A program made the translations under genes and the position numbers. 64,000 nt of DNA from Eutypa lata (lineage: Eukaryota > Ascomycota > Sordariomycetes > Xylariales > Diatrypaceae), in contig JAKULF010000010.1 in the NCBI GenBank assembly GCA_022661535.1, positions 1,240,001 through 1,304,000 on the forward strand, given 5' to 3'. Each line of letters opens with the position of its first letter. The stretch's first letter is position 1. Positions 1-11,691 of this stretch are shown piece by piece. Under the pieces are notes generated by a model. The model did no database searches. It saw only the letters and a program-made list of their open reading frames with translations, and was not told the origin of the DNA.

Positions 1-1
1 T

Positions 2-1941
2 GTTTGGGGGCCAGATGGCGAAGGGCTCGCAAATTTGAATAATAACCCCCATCAAACATTTAGATTACCCAGGGGGCATACATTCTCAATGATCGTCGGC
101 GAGGAACTCTGGCACGCTACTGGGAAAGAGATTCGTATATTCCATCCTACAGTGGATGGACGTACGCAGGTTCAAGTTCTCGTGCGACCTTTAATTTCAG
201 AGGGCGCAGGTGAAGTAACATCGGGAGCTCTCCTCAAAACGCAACCGGGTAAAGTATTTTTCGGTCATGCTGATGGCAAAGTCAGCATCTACTCGCAATC
301 AGATTTTACGTGTCTAAGTGTGCTCACCATAAGTAATTACAAGATCAACGCGCTCGCAGGGGTGGGCAGACATATATGGGCAGGTTACAACAGTGGGAAA
401 ATATGTGTTTATGACGTTGAAACATCCCCTTGGGTGGTCAAGAAGGATTTCCAGGCACACAAGGACCCGGTTATAAAAATCATCTCCGATCCGTCAAGCT
501 TTTATTATATCGACCGCCTTCAGGTTATATCCTTGGGCGCTGATAACGTACTCAGATCGTGGGACGGTTTGTTACAAGACGACTTCCTCGAAACGGAGAT
601 GAAAGCTATCGACACGCGGTATTGCACATTCCAAGATATCAAGGTCTTGGCTATGACTTGGAACGCCGGTGCTTCCACCCCGAGTAGTCTCAGGAATTCG
701 AAGTCCGATTCTGTCTTCATCCAGAGTCTTATACAATCAAATGGCACTCCGGACGTACTTATTTTTGGCTTCCAAGAGTTGGTCGATCTTGAAGATAAGA
801 CAGCTACTGCGAAACGGCTGTTCAAGTCTAAGAAGAAAGACCCAGTGACTGAACAAGAACGGATGAGCCACCAGTATCGGGATTGGAGAGACTTCTTAGT
901 TAGGAGTCTAGATGACTTTATGCCTGCTGATACCCTCTATCATTTACTACACACGGCAACCCTTGTGGGTTTGTTTACCTGTATTTTTGTCAAGTCAAGC
1001 ATACACGGCCGTATTCGAAACCTGACTAGCTCACAAATCAAACGAGGCATGGGCGGCTTGCACGGAAATAAAGGAGCGATCGTCGTGCGCTTTATGGTAG
1101 ACGATACGTCTCTCTGTTTCATCAACTGCCATCTCGCGGCCGGTCAGAGCCAAGCCAACGCGCGGCATAACGACATCAAGGAAATCATGGAGACTCCCAT
1201 CTTCCAGCCCGAAATCGACCCCACCGTTCGGATGGACAGCTTCACCGGCGGAGGCGACGGCTCCATGATCCTGGATCACGAGCTCTGCCTTCTCAACGGC
1301 GACCTGAACTACCGGATCGACACGATGTCGCGCGACACGGTGGTCCACGCCGTCAAGGCCGGCAACCTCGCAAAGCTGCTCGACCGCGACCAGCTCCTGG
1401 TGGCGCGCCGGCGGAACCCGGCCTTCAAGCTGCGGGCGTTCGAAGAGATGCCCATTACGTTCGCCCCGACGTACAAGTACGACGTGGGCACCGACACTTA
1501 CGACTCGAGCGAGAAGAAGCGGTCGCCGGCCTGGTGCGACCGCCTGCTGCACCGGGGCAGCGGCCGCATCCAGCAGCTCGATTACCGCCGCCACGAGGTC
1601 CACGTGTCCGACCATCGCCCCGTCACCGGTCGCTTCAAGTTCACCGTCAAGTCCATCTCCCCCCGCGAACGCATCCTGGCCTGGGCCGACTGCCAGCAGC
1701 AATTCGAGGCCTTTCGGCAGAAAGAGGGCCAAGAGGAGAAGTACGTTTTATCCCCTGAACATTCACGTTAATGTGTCAGTTCATGGATGCGTGTATCTGG
1801 ATATAGCTAACAATGCAACATCAAAATAGGCTTAATTACTTGATGAACTTGATCGGATATGACCAAGCCACAAGCCAGCAGTTGATCCAGGATAAGGATA
1901 CCAGGAAACTCCAACGCAGTCCGAGTCGGCACGTAGAATAG
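2..1941 (+). CDS. Inositol polyphosphate 5-phosphatase, 5' end outside window
   Basis: The protein should remove the 5-phosphate from inositol phosphates or phosphoinositides in the cytoplasm or at membranes. The frame is open from the first bases of the window with no stop or convincing ATG, so the start lies upstream. The N-terminal 200 visible residues look like the end of a WD40-type propeller (for example GHADGKVSIY and GYNSGKICVYD). The IPPc catalytic domain follows, with motifs LAMTWNAG near 645, FGFQELVD near 762-785, GGLHGNKGA near 1051, GDLNYRID near 1300, SPAWCDRLL near 1521 and SDHRPV near 1606. A GTACGT donor at 1741, TAGCTAAC branch point and AAATAG acceptor define an intron at 1741-1829; the last exon, 1830-1941, adds 36 residues. 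Without splicing the frame stops at 1771. A propeller plus 5-phosphatase layout is known in fungal and plant proteins. GC content rises sharply after about 1130. Confidence 0.9.
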
Positions 1942-2759
1942 GAGAACCGCGTGTCACCGCCGCCGCCGGAAAATGAGGAGGACACCATCAAAGGATGGAA
2001 GAAACGAGGTACTTTGATGGCTAAGACAGCAGAGACCAAGATATCCAGCCTCCGAAAGGTTTCAACCTCGCCGGAAACCACACCACAGAGCACGAGAGCG
2101 AGTAGCGGCACAACCGATGCCTGAAAGCCCCCCCGCCTTCCTCGTCTTCAGGTTGGTTATAAGGACAAAAAAAGACAACTAAGTAACTGACTGCATCTAC
2201 GATAATGATGATACGAGATGGCGATTGCGAGACCGCCCAACGAATGAGGTTAAAACGAGCTGCTTGCTTGCTAGCTTTAGGTAGCTAACTAGGTAGACGA
2301 GAGGAAAAAAGAGCATGGGCGTTGGTTGGTCAGTCGGTCGTGATTGATACTTAGACCCCTACCTATGCTAGACGAGGTAGTGATTAATCACCGTCAGGCT
2401 ATCTTGGAAACTAAAATAAAATGAACAAAAATTATACCTTCTTAAATGTTTGCACCTACGCATCAGTTGTGTCGTCTGAAATGCCGTTTTATTGATCTCG
2501 CCCAAATCTAACTCCGATTTCTCTAGGTTTTATATATTCGTCTAGTAGCGGAAATGATAAAAGAAGTCTGTCTCGTCGACTTCGTAATAGTCAACCCCTG
2601 AGTGAATGCTTGATCGCATCTAGTAACCTAATCTAACCTGAGCTGTAGTCGGTCGGGTTGTCTCTACTTCCCCTATATTGTTCGTTTCTTCGTTCCCTTT
2701 CGTTTCCATGGAATCATTTTAACCAGTTTCTTTTATTTTCAATTCTATTCCCCCTTCAC
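1942..2759. other. Convergent 3' intergenic region
   Basis: This lies between the tails of the 5-phosphatase (+) and the asparaginase (-). It contains T-rich and TAGGTAGG-type sequence. No convincing coding region is seen. Confidence 0.6.
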
Positions 2760-2946
2760 TCAAGCCGCCGGCGTCTCATCCTCCCACAACACCGCCCCCG
2801 CAGCTTCCAACAGCGCAACACACTCGGCATTGCCCGTCCGCCGCGCCAGGAATAAGGGGGTATTGTTAGCGCGGTTCCGAGCGTGGACGCTAGCACCGCG
2901 GACTAGGAGCTCCTTGAGCACTGCAACATGATCTTGCCTCTTGCCG

Positions 2947-2977
<31 letters not shown>

Positions 2978-3687
2978 GCTGCTGCTGTGTTGTCGTAGGT
3001 GCTAACGTCGATGACACCACTTTCTGGTGCTGCTGCTGCTCCTCTTGGTGTACGACGGCAGCCAGGTGCACCACCGTGTTCCCCGCGTAGTCGGCCCGCT
3101 TCAGCAGCTGGTAGTTGACCTCGTCGCCCTCGAGGAGGTCGCGCACCGCTTCGACGTCGCCGCTGCGGATCGCCCATCCTAAAGCTGTGAAGGCTGCGTC
3201 CGCTGCTGTTATGGGGAGTCCGCCACCACCATGATGGCCCTCGCTATGGGTGTTAGGGTTATTATCGTGGTGAGAACCGACGAAGACCCGCTGTTGTTGT
3301 TGTTCTCCACCACCACCCCCTATGGCCGAGGTATCGCCCCCGGTATCGACCGAGACCGAGAAACTCAGAGACCTTGCGGCGGGGTGCGTGAAGCTGGGCA
3401 CGGCCAGCTCGGTCATCTCGCCGCGGAGCGAGCGCGCCATCAGATCGGCCACCACCTTGGGGTTGGACTGATCGTCCTCGGGCAGCGCGGCCAGCAGGTA
3501 CGAGAGCTTGGTCAGGGCCGCCTCGGACGTCAAGTCGTGGCCGAAGACGACGCCGGCCTCGCCGAGCGCGAACCCGGGGGCGTACAGCGGCGAGACGAGC
3601 CCGTGCGCGCACTGGCTGATGTTGACGACGGTGATGCCCTTCTCGACGGCGGAGCGGATGATGGACAGCAGGGAGGGCCCGTCGGGG

Positions 3688-3724
<37 letters not shown>

Positions 3725-4275
3725 TCGAGACGGACGACGGCGCGTTGCCCATCCCGAAAGTCTCGATGATGAGGCCCCGCAGGTTCGGCACCCGCAGGAC
3801 GTACCCGATCATCTCGGGCTTGATGCCCGGGAAGACGCGCACGCACGCCACGTGCGCCGTGTCGAGGTGCTGGGTGCGGACGGCGAAGCGCGCGAGCCGC
3901 GTCGGCCGCCGCACCAGCTGCCAGTTCACCTCGACGCCGAGCCCCGTCACCTTGGCGAGCGGGCCGCTGTTGGGCGACGCGAACGCCTCGAACGACGACG
4001 CCGAGACCTTCGTCGTGCGGTTCCCGCGGAACAGCGTGTGGTGGAAGAAGAGGCACACTTCCGGGATCACGAACGTCCCCGCGATGATTAGGGACCCCAG
4101 GAGGTTGTCTACCGCGTCCGATTGCAGGGCGAATATGGAGGCTTGGGACCCGGTTAGGATCACGGGCTTGCCGAGGTCTTCCTGTTTTTTGGGGGTAGTT
4201 GTTAGTAGCGATGAAACACTTTATGCGCCAAGCTATGCGTATATATATATTGGTGAAAGGTTGGAGGGAAGGGGG

Positions 4276-4354
<79 letters not shown>

Positions 4355-5211
4355 CGACGACAAAACTCACCAGCATAAACGACAGCGCCGAAGCCGAGTA
4401 GGACAGCGAGTCGGTGCCGTGCAGCACGACGAAGCCGTCGAACAGGTGGTAGTTGTCGCGGACGGCGTTGGCGATCTGCGCCCACCCGGGGCTGCTGATG
4501 CTGGACGAGTCCAGCAGCGGCGAGAACTCCAGCGCCCCGTACCGGATGTGCTTCGAGTAGGCGCTCGGCGGCGTCCGCAGGCTGTCGATGGTGATCTTGG
4601 CCCCGTCCTTGACGGCGCTTAGCGGGACTGAACAGCAAAACGAAGAAGGTGGGAGCTTCGGGTTAGCTATTATTGTTTTTTTTTCTTTCTTTCTGGTGCT
4701 TGCTTTGCTTGCTTGATTTCTTGATGTGTACAAATGAAATAGGGGGGTTCTGCTCTCTCTTCTCCTAGGTTTTTTTCCCTTTCTGGTCTGCCCGTACCAT
4801 GTCTCCCGTCTTGTGGAACTCGAGAGTCTTTACCGGTGCTACATATAGAGCACAAGTCCACAAAGTTGGGCACAGCATGATAACGGGTTACCCGGGTTAT
4901 GCGAACGAGCAAGCGAGCGAGCGGATAACGAAATCCTCCTTCACTTACCCCTTTTGGACATGTCGTTGAACGACGGTCTAGTCGCCATGGCATTTTCTAG
5001 GAACCCCTCCACGGGCACCAGGCCGTTGGCGGACGGCTGCATGCATATTGTGCCTTTGGGAGAGTAGAGTTAGCCATTAATTGGATTATATAATATATGT
5101 CTTTCGCTAAGACAGATCTCACTCACCTCCGGTGATAATAATAAGCACCCTCGATTCCGGGTATGTGGACTCGGCATTGCTGCTGCCGATGACTGGCGTG
5201 AATCCACCCAT
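2760..5211 (-). CDS. L-asparaginase type I with C-terminal ankyrin repeats
   Basis: Predicted cytosolic enzyme hydrolysing L-asparagine to aspartate and ammonia, like the asparaginase/60-kDa lysophospholipase family (mammalian ASPG) that also carries ankyrin repeats. Four exons join in frame: 5127-5211, 4949-5053, 4371-4627 and 2760-4181, giving 622 residues. Catalytic signatures are TGGTI (residues 27-31), DSSS (103-106), HGTDSL (133-138) and KPVILTGSQ (154-162). The C-terminal 140 residues hold ankyrin-like units, such as NTVVHLAA and NTPLFLARRTGNAECVALL. Low-complexity inserts are a serine run (3691-3723) between catalytic lobe and tail, and a glutamine run (2948-2987) inside the ankyrin part. 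Intron 3 (4182-4370) is built around about 26 GTT triplets in the sense direction. The start was chosen because the first ATG leads directly into the conserved beta strand before TGGTI. It lacks a signal peptide, which argues for an intracellular enzyme. Confidence 0.9.
4276..4355. repeat. (AAC)n / (GTT)n microsatellite, about 26 units
   Basis: An 80-base near-perfect triplet array lying inside intron 3 of the asparaginase gene. Confidence 0.97.
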
Positions 5212-6991
5212 TTTTGGACCTTGGTTCTTCTTCAGTGGACTGAATTAAAAGAGTATCAAGATGTATGGATGGTAAACGGATAGAGTCTTCTCCTCTCTGG
5301 GACCGTGTAGTGTATACGTCTATTCAGACTAGGAGATGTCTTGAATAACTGACGAATCCGTACTAGGAACCGTCAGATGTGTTTCTTCAAGGCACCAAAT
5401 GTGGTATCGAAGACACACCTCCTCAAGTAAGACGATGAACTTTCCAAGTAAAAAGACAGACCATGAGATGATCGGGTAAGCACGGGAAGCGACAAAATGT
5501 ATCGAATAACTATAGTGATAGGGTATGTGGTCATGTAGATAAAAACTTCACAAGATCAAAATCATCATATAGAGTTACAGGCCAGCAAGCAACGTCGTTG
5601 AACTTGTCAGTAAGAATATTATGTTGTCCGTCTGTCTCTATCTCTCTTATATAGATAGGCACGACGAAACCACCAGAATTTATTTAAGTTTCCAACTATG
5701 TACTTTGCCTACCTACGTATGTCAAGCGGGAAAAAATTTCTTGGTTTTTTTATTTTAGTTCAACTGGACTCCACTTGGAGCAGCCATTCTATAGTCGAAA
5801 AGAAGGAAAATCGGGATTGAATTTTCGAGAATGTCGCAATTCGCCCACGGGACTGGTTGGGCTTGTGGTTTTCATTACCCCTTCAAAACTCTATCTAGGA
5901 TAAGTTTCCATGGATACGGTGTGTACATACATACATACATACCTACGTAGTATGGGGTTGAGTCTTATCTCTGCCGGGAGATAGTTAAAGGGGGGCTAAA
6001 GCATGTCTCCGTTCTCGGGAAAGAGACTAACTATACTAAGTCAAGTTAGTTGAGGATGAAATCCACGAAGTGTTCTCCTGTCAATCTGTGACGGCCCGGC
6101 AACAACTCAACCATCACTTGATCTTAGAAAACTAGATGCTTTCTTTCCCCAGAATGTGGTTATATGCTTTTCCTCTTTTATTCTGTTGCAGAAACCAACC
6201 ATGACTGCGTCCTATTTCACAAAGTCTATCGAGATTGTGCGTTGCTATGGTTAAGGAGAAACCGCAATTCATTTCCATTTCCGTATTCCTCTACGCCATC
6301 GAAGCCAGCCGGACTCGAACATCAATACAATTCCATACACAGGAGAAAAGCCAGCTGCATAGAGGTTCCCTTGTCCATGTCCTCTACTTCAAGAGCACCG
6401 GCTTCTATGGCCAACCCTTCCGAAACACATACACCTGTTGCTACTATCTCCCCAGCTGTGTGTGGTATTCTCTAAACCACCCGAAGACGACAACACCTCA
6501 GACTGTGTAAGCAATGCCACAAATATTGGCCCAGTCATTATGCCCTCCCTAGAACAGGCTTCCACCTTATAACCGCTACAATCAAGTATGTACTTAAATC
6601 ACCTAGACCAACAACGCACAGTGAAAGTCATGTCGGATGATGAATGCACATCTCACATGAGAAGTTCTATGATCCAATAGTATCGTTGGTCTTTCACCAT
6701 AGTCTGTCTGCCTTAGTGAGTGTTTTAAAAGAGAACCCGAAGGTGACTCAAGGTGACTCGTAAGTAACACCGAACAAGGAAACGGATGTCAGCGATGATC
6801 GCATGCAACAGGCCAAATCGTATGGTTGCAGACAATACCATGGATAGAATCAGAAGTCTGGTAGGTTCGTGTAAACCAAATCGTCATCGCTTGTGATGTC
6901 TATTAAGAAATAGAAGGAGAGAAAAAAAGCCCTAGAAAACGCCATTCGACAACACTGTTGAAGAAAAATAGAGGTAGACATCGAGTCGTTA
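5212..6991. other. Intergenic region upstream of asparaginase
   Basis: This contains the asparaginase promoter and the 3' flank of the B56 gene. A CATA run lies near 5928-5942. The stretch at 6160-6510 is open in two overlapping plus-strand frames, but neither resembles a known family and no splice model improves it; I do not call a gene there. Confidence 0.5.
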
Positions 6992-9276
6992 TCATCGCGG
7001 CTGGCTTCTCGCAGAGCCCACCGAGTTTTGCCGGTCGTGTGCGCGACGATCTCTTCGATCACTATCCTGCAATTTTAACGAGTCCAGCCTCTTCTGGTTA
7101 TCTTCCGTCACCGAATCGGCCTCCTCCACTCGCGATAGGACAGCGACGTTTTGAGCAGGGCTACCATTGCTAGGAATTCCATTGGGCGTCTTCTTCCCAG
7201 CTTGTTCCGTAATAGCCGCCCATTTCCTCTCTCGGAGGGCTTCTCTAGCTGCGGCGTTGTTCTGCTGCTCCGTATATTCATGCGAACAATCGTCGAAGAG
7301 CTGTGGGTTGATCTCCATGAAGAGCTTCATTGCGTTATAAACCATTCCATGAATCGTCCTAGTAAGAGTTAGAACATAGCTTATTAAATTCGATCAAGCT
7401 GACTTACCTGTTCCAATGTCCCTTGGAGTTCTCGTAAAGCGGGGCAAACATGATAGGCAAGATGATCTCTACGTTGTCGCTCACGAGATTGCAGAAGTAC
7501 TCGTTATTCCAGAAATATAAAGCTCTCTCGGCAACTTGGAAATGGGGGCTTGCCACAGACTTGGCCAGTTGGTGAAAGAGAGGCTCTTGGACTTTGGCGA
7601 ATTCGGCGGGGTCCATAACCTCAAAGATATCTTCAACTTCGTTGAGGAACATGACCTCCTTTGTACTGTTCACTTTCGGCCAGTATCGCAGAAGTCCGAG
7701 AACAACCTCCTCGGTAAGTGACGCATCCTTCTCCAGGAACTGGACAATGCAGTAAGCCAGCTGTGGATGGTACATACTGAGACTCTTGACCTTGTGCAAT
7801 GGAATGAGTACTCGGGTTAGGAAAAGCTTGTGCTCCTCCTTGAGGGGTAGGGCAAATCCGTTGATGATAGACCCAAGAATTTCAAGCAGTTCCGCAATTC
7901 CGTTGAACCTCTCAGTCTCGTAGATGAATTGGAAAAAGACGTTGTTGATAGATCGCCTAATGAAAGACCGGAGATTCAAGAACTTCCCATATATGCGATG
8001 CAGCGTCGTCTTGAGGAAGTCTCTTTCTCTGGGATCCTCCGAGTCAAATAGCTCGAGAAGCTGTAGCACAAAGCTGTGATCGATGTAAGCTTTAGCAATG
8101 TTGGTGTTGAAATCCTGGCTCTCAATGAACCTAAGGAAGAACTCGTAGACGACTTGGATGTGCGGCCAAGCAACCTCAAGGACAGGCTCATCCTCTTCGG
8201 GATCGAAGGCTTCGCCTTGCGGGTTCATAGGCGGTGGGATTGGTCTGAACAGATTCTTGGCAAACATTTCGACGACGCGTGGATACATAGGCTCCGTGAT
8301 GACCTGGCGGTTATTGGCGACATAATCCAATAGCTCATGTAGGGCCAAACGCTTGATTTCTTTCGACTTCATATCAGCGCTAGCATCATTAAAATCGAAT
8401 ATGACATTGCACTGGTCGATTTTTTCCATGAAGAGGTCCTGGCGACGGTTGGGAGATACTTCATGGAAGCCGGGGAGCTTCTCCAGCTCTCGATGAGCCG
8501 AGATGTCAAAGCGCGAGGAATGTTGTCTCCTGGGACTCCGAAGCCCCTCTGGGACATCTTTGGGGGTCTGGTGAAGGCGATCGTACATCAACGACTTTTG
8601 GCCGGCCTTGGGAGGAGCAAGATCGTGGGGCATGGTTTCAGCAGCACCGGGAGGTGGGATATGCTACGAAAAGTAGTTGATCAGTCACTGATACAATTTG
8701 AGATGTAAAGAACTACTAGGTAATTCAATTGAACTTACTGGGGCGCTTGGGCTGATGATGACGGTCGGTGGCAACGGCCCCTGCCTAGAGGGTGTAGCTG
8801 CCCCGTTGGGAGACTGTCCAGCAGCAGTATTAAATCTGTCAGGCGCGCTACCTTGTGCAGCTGCCACGCCCGACCCTTGGCCTTGCAAACCGAGATCACC
8901 ACCACCACTACCACCGAGTCCCCCAGCGTTATTCGGGGGGAGAGGTTTGTTTCTGATATCGTTGAGGGTGGTGGTAGATGAGGAAGGCGTTAGGTTGGGG
9001 GACTGTGTCTCTCGCGAACCACTCGAGGAAGGTGATGCAGTGCCATCTTTGGATTCCTTATTTTTCTTAGAAGATTTGCTGTCACTCTTACCTCGAGAGA
9101 GCTGTCAAAAGGCTAGAGTTAGCAGTTTCGCCATGATAATTGTGCGGAGTTGGGAATGGAGAGGCATAAGGTATAAGGCACAAGACACAAGGCGCATGCC
9201 AGACCTAAGCTATTTTAGGGGGTTGGGTTGGGTTTGGATAAAGATTACTTACGACTCTCTGGCTGAATCGCTTCAT
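6992..9276 (-). CDS. rts1: PP2A regulatory subunit B56 (Rts1/ParA type)
   Basis: B'/B56 subunits recruit the PP2A A-C core to substrates and in fungi act in septation, stress and cell-cycle control. Four exons join in frame: 9253-9276, 8739-9101, 7408-8663 and 6992-7358, giving 669 residues. The N-terminal 140 residues are Ser/Pro/Gly-rich and disordered, starting [11 protein letters not shown]. The B56 HEAT-like domain begins near [20 protein letters not shown] and includes [61 protein letters not shown] and [11 protein letters not shown]. The tail is basic. Introns are 9102-9252, 8664-8738 and 7359-7407, all GT..AG and frame-consistent. Two in-frame ATGs just upstream (9282, 9288) could add two or four residues; 9276 was preferred because MKRF resembles fungal homologues as I know them. 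The internal ATG at 8633 is not the start, since conserved coding sequence extends 5' of it. Confidence 0.93.
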
Positions 9277-9288
9277 GTTCATATGCAT

Positions 9289-11691
9289 TGGTGCAGCTAA
9301 GAGCGGCGCGATAAAAGATGCCCTGTTTGTGAACTACGTTTGAGAGGACCAATTAGGCCCGGCTCAAAGTGGTCGACGCGGACGAGTACGGAGAAGAAGC
9401 GGAGGAACCAGAGAGACGTGTCGCTTTTGAATTGGGGATGGTCAATATTCAGACTGTTAGGTTAATGGTCAAATCGAGGCGTAAAATTTTACGTGGCGGC
9501 TAATCTCCAGCTTGGATAGGGCACACAGGAAGTTGAGATATGAATGGGCAAGACGAATGTGGTTGTATAATAATAAATATGAGGATTTTAGAAGTGTCGA
9601 ATGGAGGAAGCCAAGCTACTTTTGAGGTGAGAGTATGTAACTATGTATGTCGGGAAATATGTATTTATGGAGGGGCCCGGAATGCCGACAGACAGTACAA
9701 AAGGAGGTGGGATAGAATCTGTCCAGCAAAGTGGGAAAAGAAAGAAGAAACGCAGACACAAATGCTAGAGAGAGAGCCTTGTGCCTGTTTTGAGAAGGGC
9801 CAGTGTTCAGGTGAGATCGTTAAATTGGTGTTTGGTGATACTGGCTTGGCTGACTTTAGGAGGGAGCAGACCGGCTGTTCTGCTATGTAAATAAAGTTGA
9901 GTTGTCTTGTCGTTGTGAGGTGGAGAAAAAAAAAGACGGATGGAGGGACCTCTGACCACCAGTGACAGTGACAGACAACTGATTTGCTGATCTTCCAGGG
10001 GTTTCTTGGGCGTCAGGGAGTGTGATAATGGAACTTAACTAACTAGTTATCGGGTCCTCTAAAGTTCCACTGTCCGCGGCCAGCAGGCTGAAATAACGAA
10101 ATAACGGACTGCTTGCTCCTCTAATTTAGCTGGGAGCAAGTACTTAGTGCTAGTACATGTCTAACCTAAGTAATTGTATGTAGGGATGTTGTATTGAATT
10201 GATGTAATCGATACGTTTAGGTACCCGTAAACCTAGCATAAGCGAAAGTATTTAGTTACTCCATCGCTCATTTAGATGCATAGATTGTGAAAGGGCAGCC
10301 AGAACTTTGATAGAATGAAGTTAGAAATGGTTGGATTCTGGGAAAATGAGGTATTCACCACGTGCAGGTAGGGGTATGTATGTAGTTATGTAATAATTGA
10401 TTGTTTGTATTGTTTGAAGTTGACGTAGAGGTATGTATGTACAGTATGTAGTTAGGCAGGTTTAGAACAACCTGAGACTACATATGTAGCCTATCCTGCC
10501 ACCAGTGCACAGCCATGAATTCTTCGACGATGATAAAGGAGCCGCCTCGAGGGATTCTGCGGGGCAGCAGCCACTAAGCTGTTGGGAAAGGTCAGGTGGA
10601 AGCCAATATGCAACTATCAGGTTGGCCCTTCAGTATCACGTCATGATATAAAGGGCGTGCATCTGGCAGTTATGCAGAACTGTATGTTATAATATAAGGA
10701 CGTCACTCTTATTGTGCTGTACTATCGAAAATTACACTGTTTAAAACATACCTAAGGTAAATGAAGCAACACATTGTACGTACAATATCGCAACGATTAG
10801 CAGGTACTCAGGTGATTAGGTACATATGAAGCCTGCATAAGATCTGTTTACTAACAATTTTAGTGCATGCAGGTAGTTAACATCCATGATGGTATCACGG
10901 TGAGTAGTACTTGTACAAAGCACCAACACTTGAAAATTGAATATTGCTTCTATCATATATTTACAACGTCATCTTGTTATACAATTACCTCAATGGGGGA
11001 GAAATAGGATAATTTAATGTAAGATGCTTATTTACCTACCTAAGCACTAGGTACCTAGTAGGCTTGCATGAAACTCAGCAGTCTAGGATGTCTGGAGGCA
11101 CAGACCAATAGTTATTCAAGTCTTTTTTATATCAGATAATCCGGCAGCTGACAGAACTGCCCAGCAACCGTTTACAATAACTATCTCTGCCTATCAACCA
11201 AACACGCCCTCTCATTCGTTCAACTGTAGCTAATACATATCGTTGTTGAGCCTTCATTTCCATCTTCAAAAAGCTGCATTTTCTTAAATCACAATTCTTA
11301 AACTAAGATCTCCAAATACCAAGCCTAGTGATTTTTCATCAAGGTGGCTGCTGGTATCAATATGATAGCTAATATCGAATACCTCGTACTGGCTGTCCTT
11401 TTATCTCATCGCTAGCACAAACCAGTCCGGGAAGAATCAGGTCGCCCCATCTGGCTTTATAAACCAATATCATTCGAGGAGAGTCTTACCTCTTATTTCA
11501 ACACAAGCTGCCTGAATCAAGATTTTCATTGTTGCTGTGACTATTCAACCTGTAGTTCGACTACCTGCAACCGTGGAGATAGCCACAGATTTGTGCGGCC
11601 CCTAATCACCCAGATAAATAAGGCTGCCTGAAGATATAGTTTGCCCCGTTGAGTACCTGCTGGTATTCTGTTCATTTTGAGTTCCATCGTA
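9289..11691. other. Divergent intergenic region, B56 / TFIIIC subunit
   Basis: This 2.4-kb region separates two divergently transcribed genes and must hold both promoters. It is AT-rich with scattered GTATGTA words and a 14-bp perfect palindrome at 11046-11059. An open frame at 9540-9890 has no recognisable features and is not called. Confidence 0.5.
11046..11059. repeat. Perfect 14-bp palindrome ACTAGGTACCTAGT
   Basis: The sequence equals its own reverse complement. Its core, TAGGTACCTA, recurs in shorter form elsewhere in the intergenic DNA of this window. Confidence 0.85.

Noticed and set aside
1031..1732. Long minus-strand open frame over the 5-phosphatase gene
   Set aside because: Antisense shadow of a GC-rich conserved exon; the plus strand carries the catalytic motifs.
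3231..4091. Plus-strand open frame over asparaginase
   Set aside because: Arg/His/Gly-rich shadow caused by GC-rich codons on the other strand.
3262..4638. Minus-strand frame with a polycysteine run
   Set aside because: It runs through the asparaginase intron repeat in the wrong frame; the spliced model gives conserved motifs.
6164..6510. Two overlapping plus-strand frames
   Set aside because: No family resemblance, no splice partner and no clear codon bias; left as intergenic.
9540..9890. 116-codon plus-strand frame
   Set aside because: Lies in the probable 5' flank of the B56 gene, Cys/Arg-rich without conserved features.
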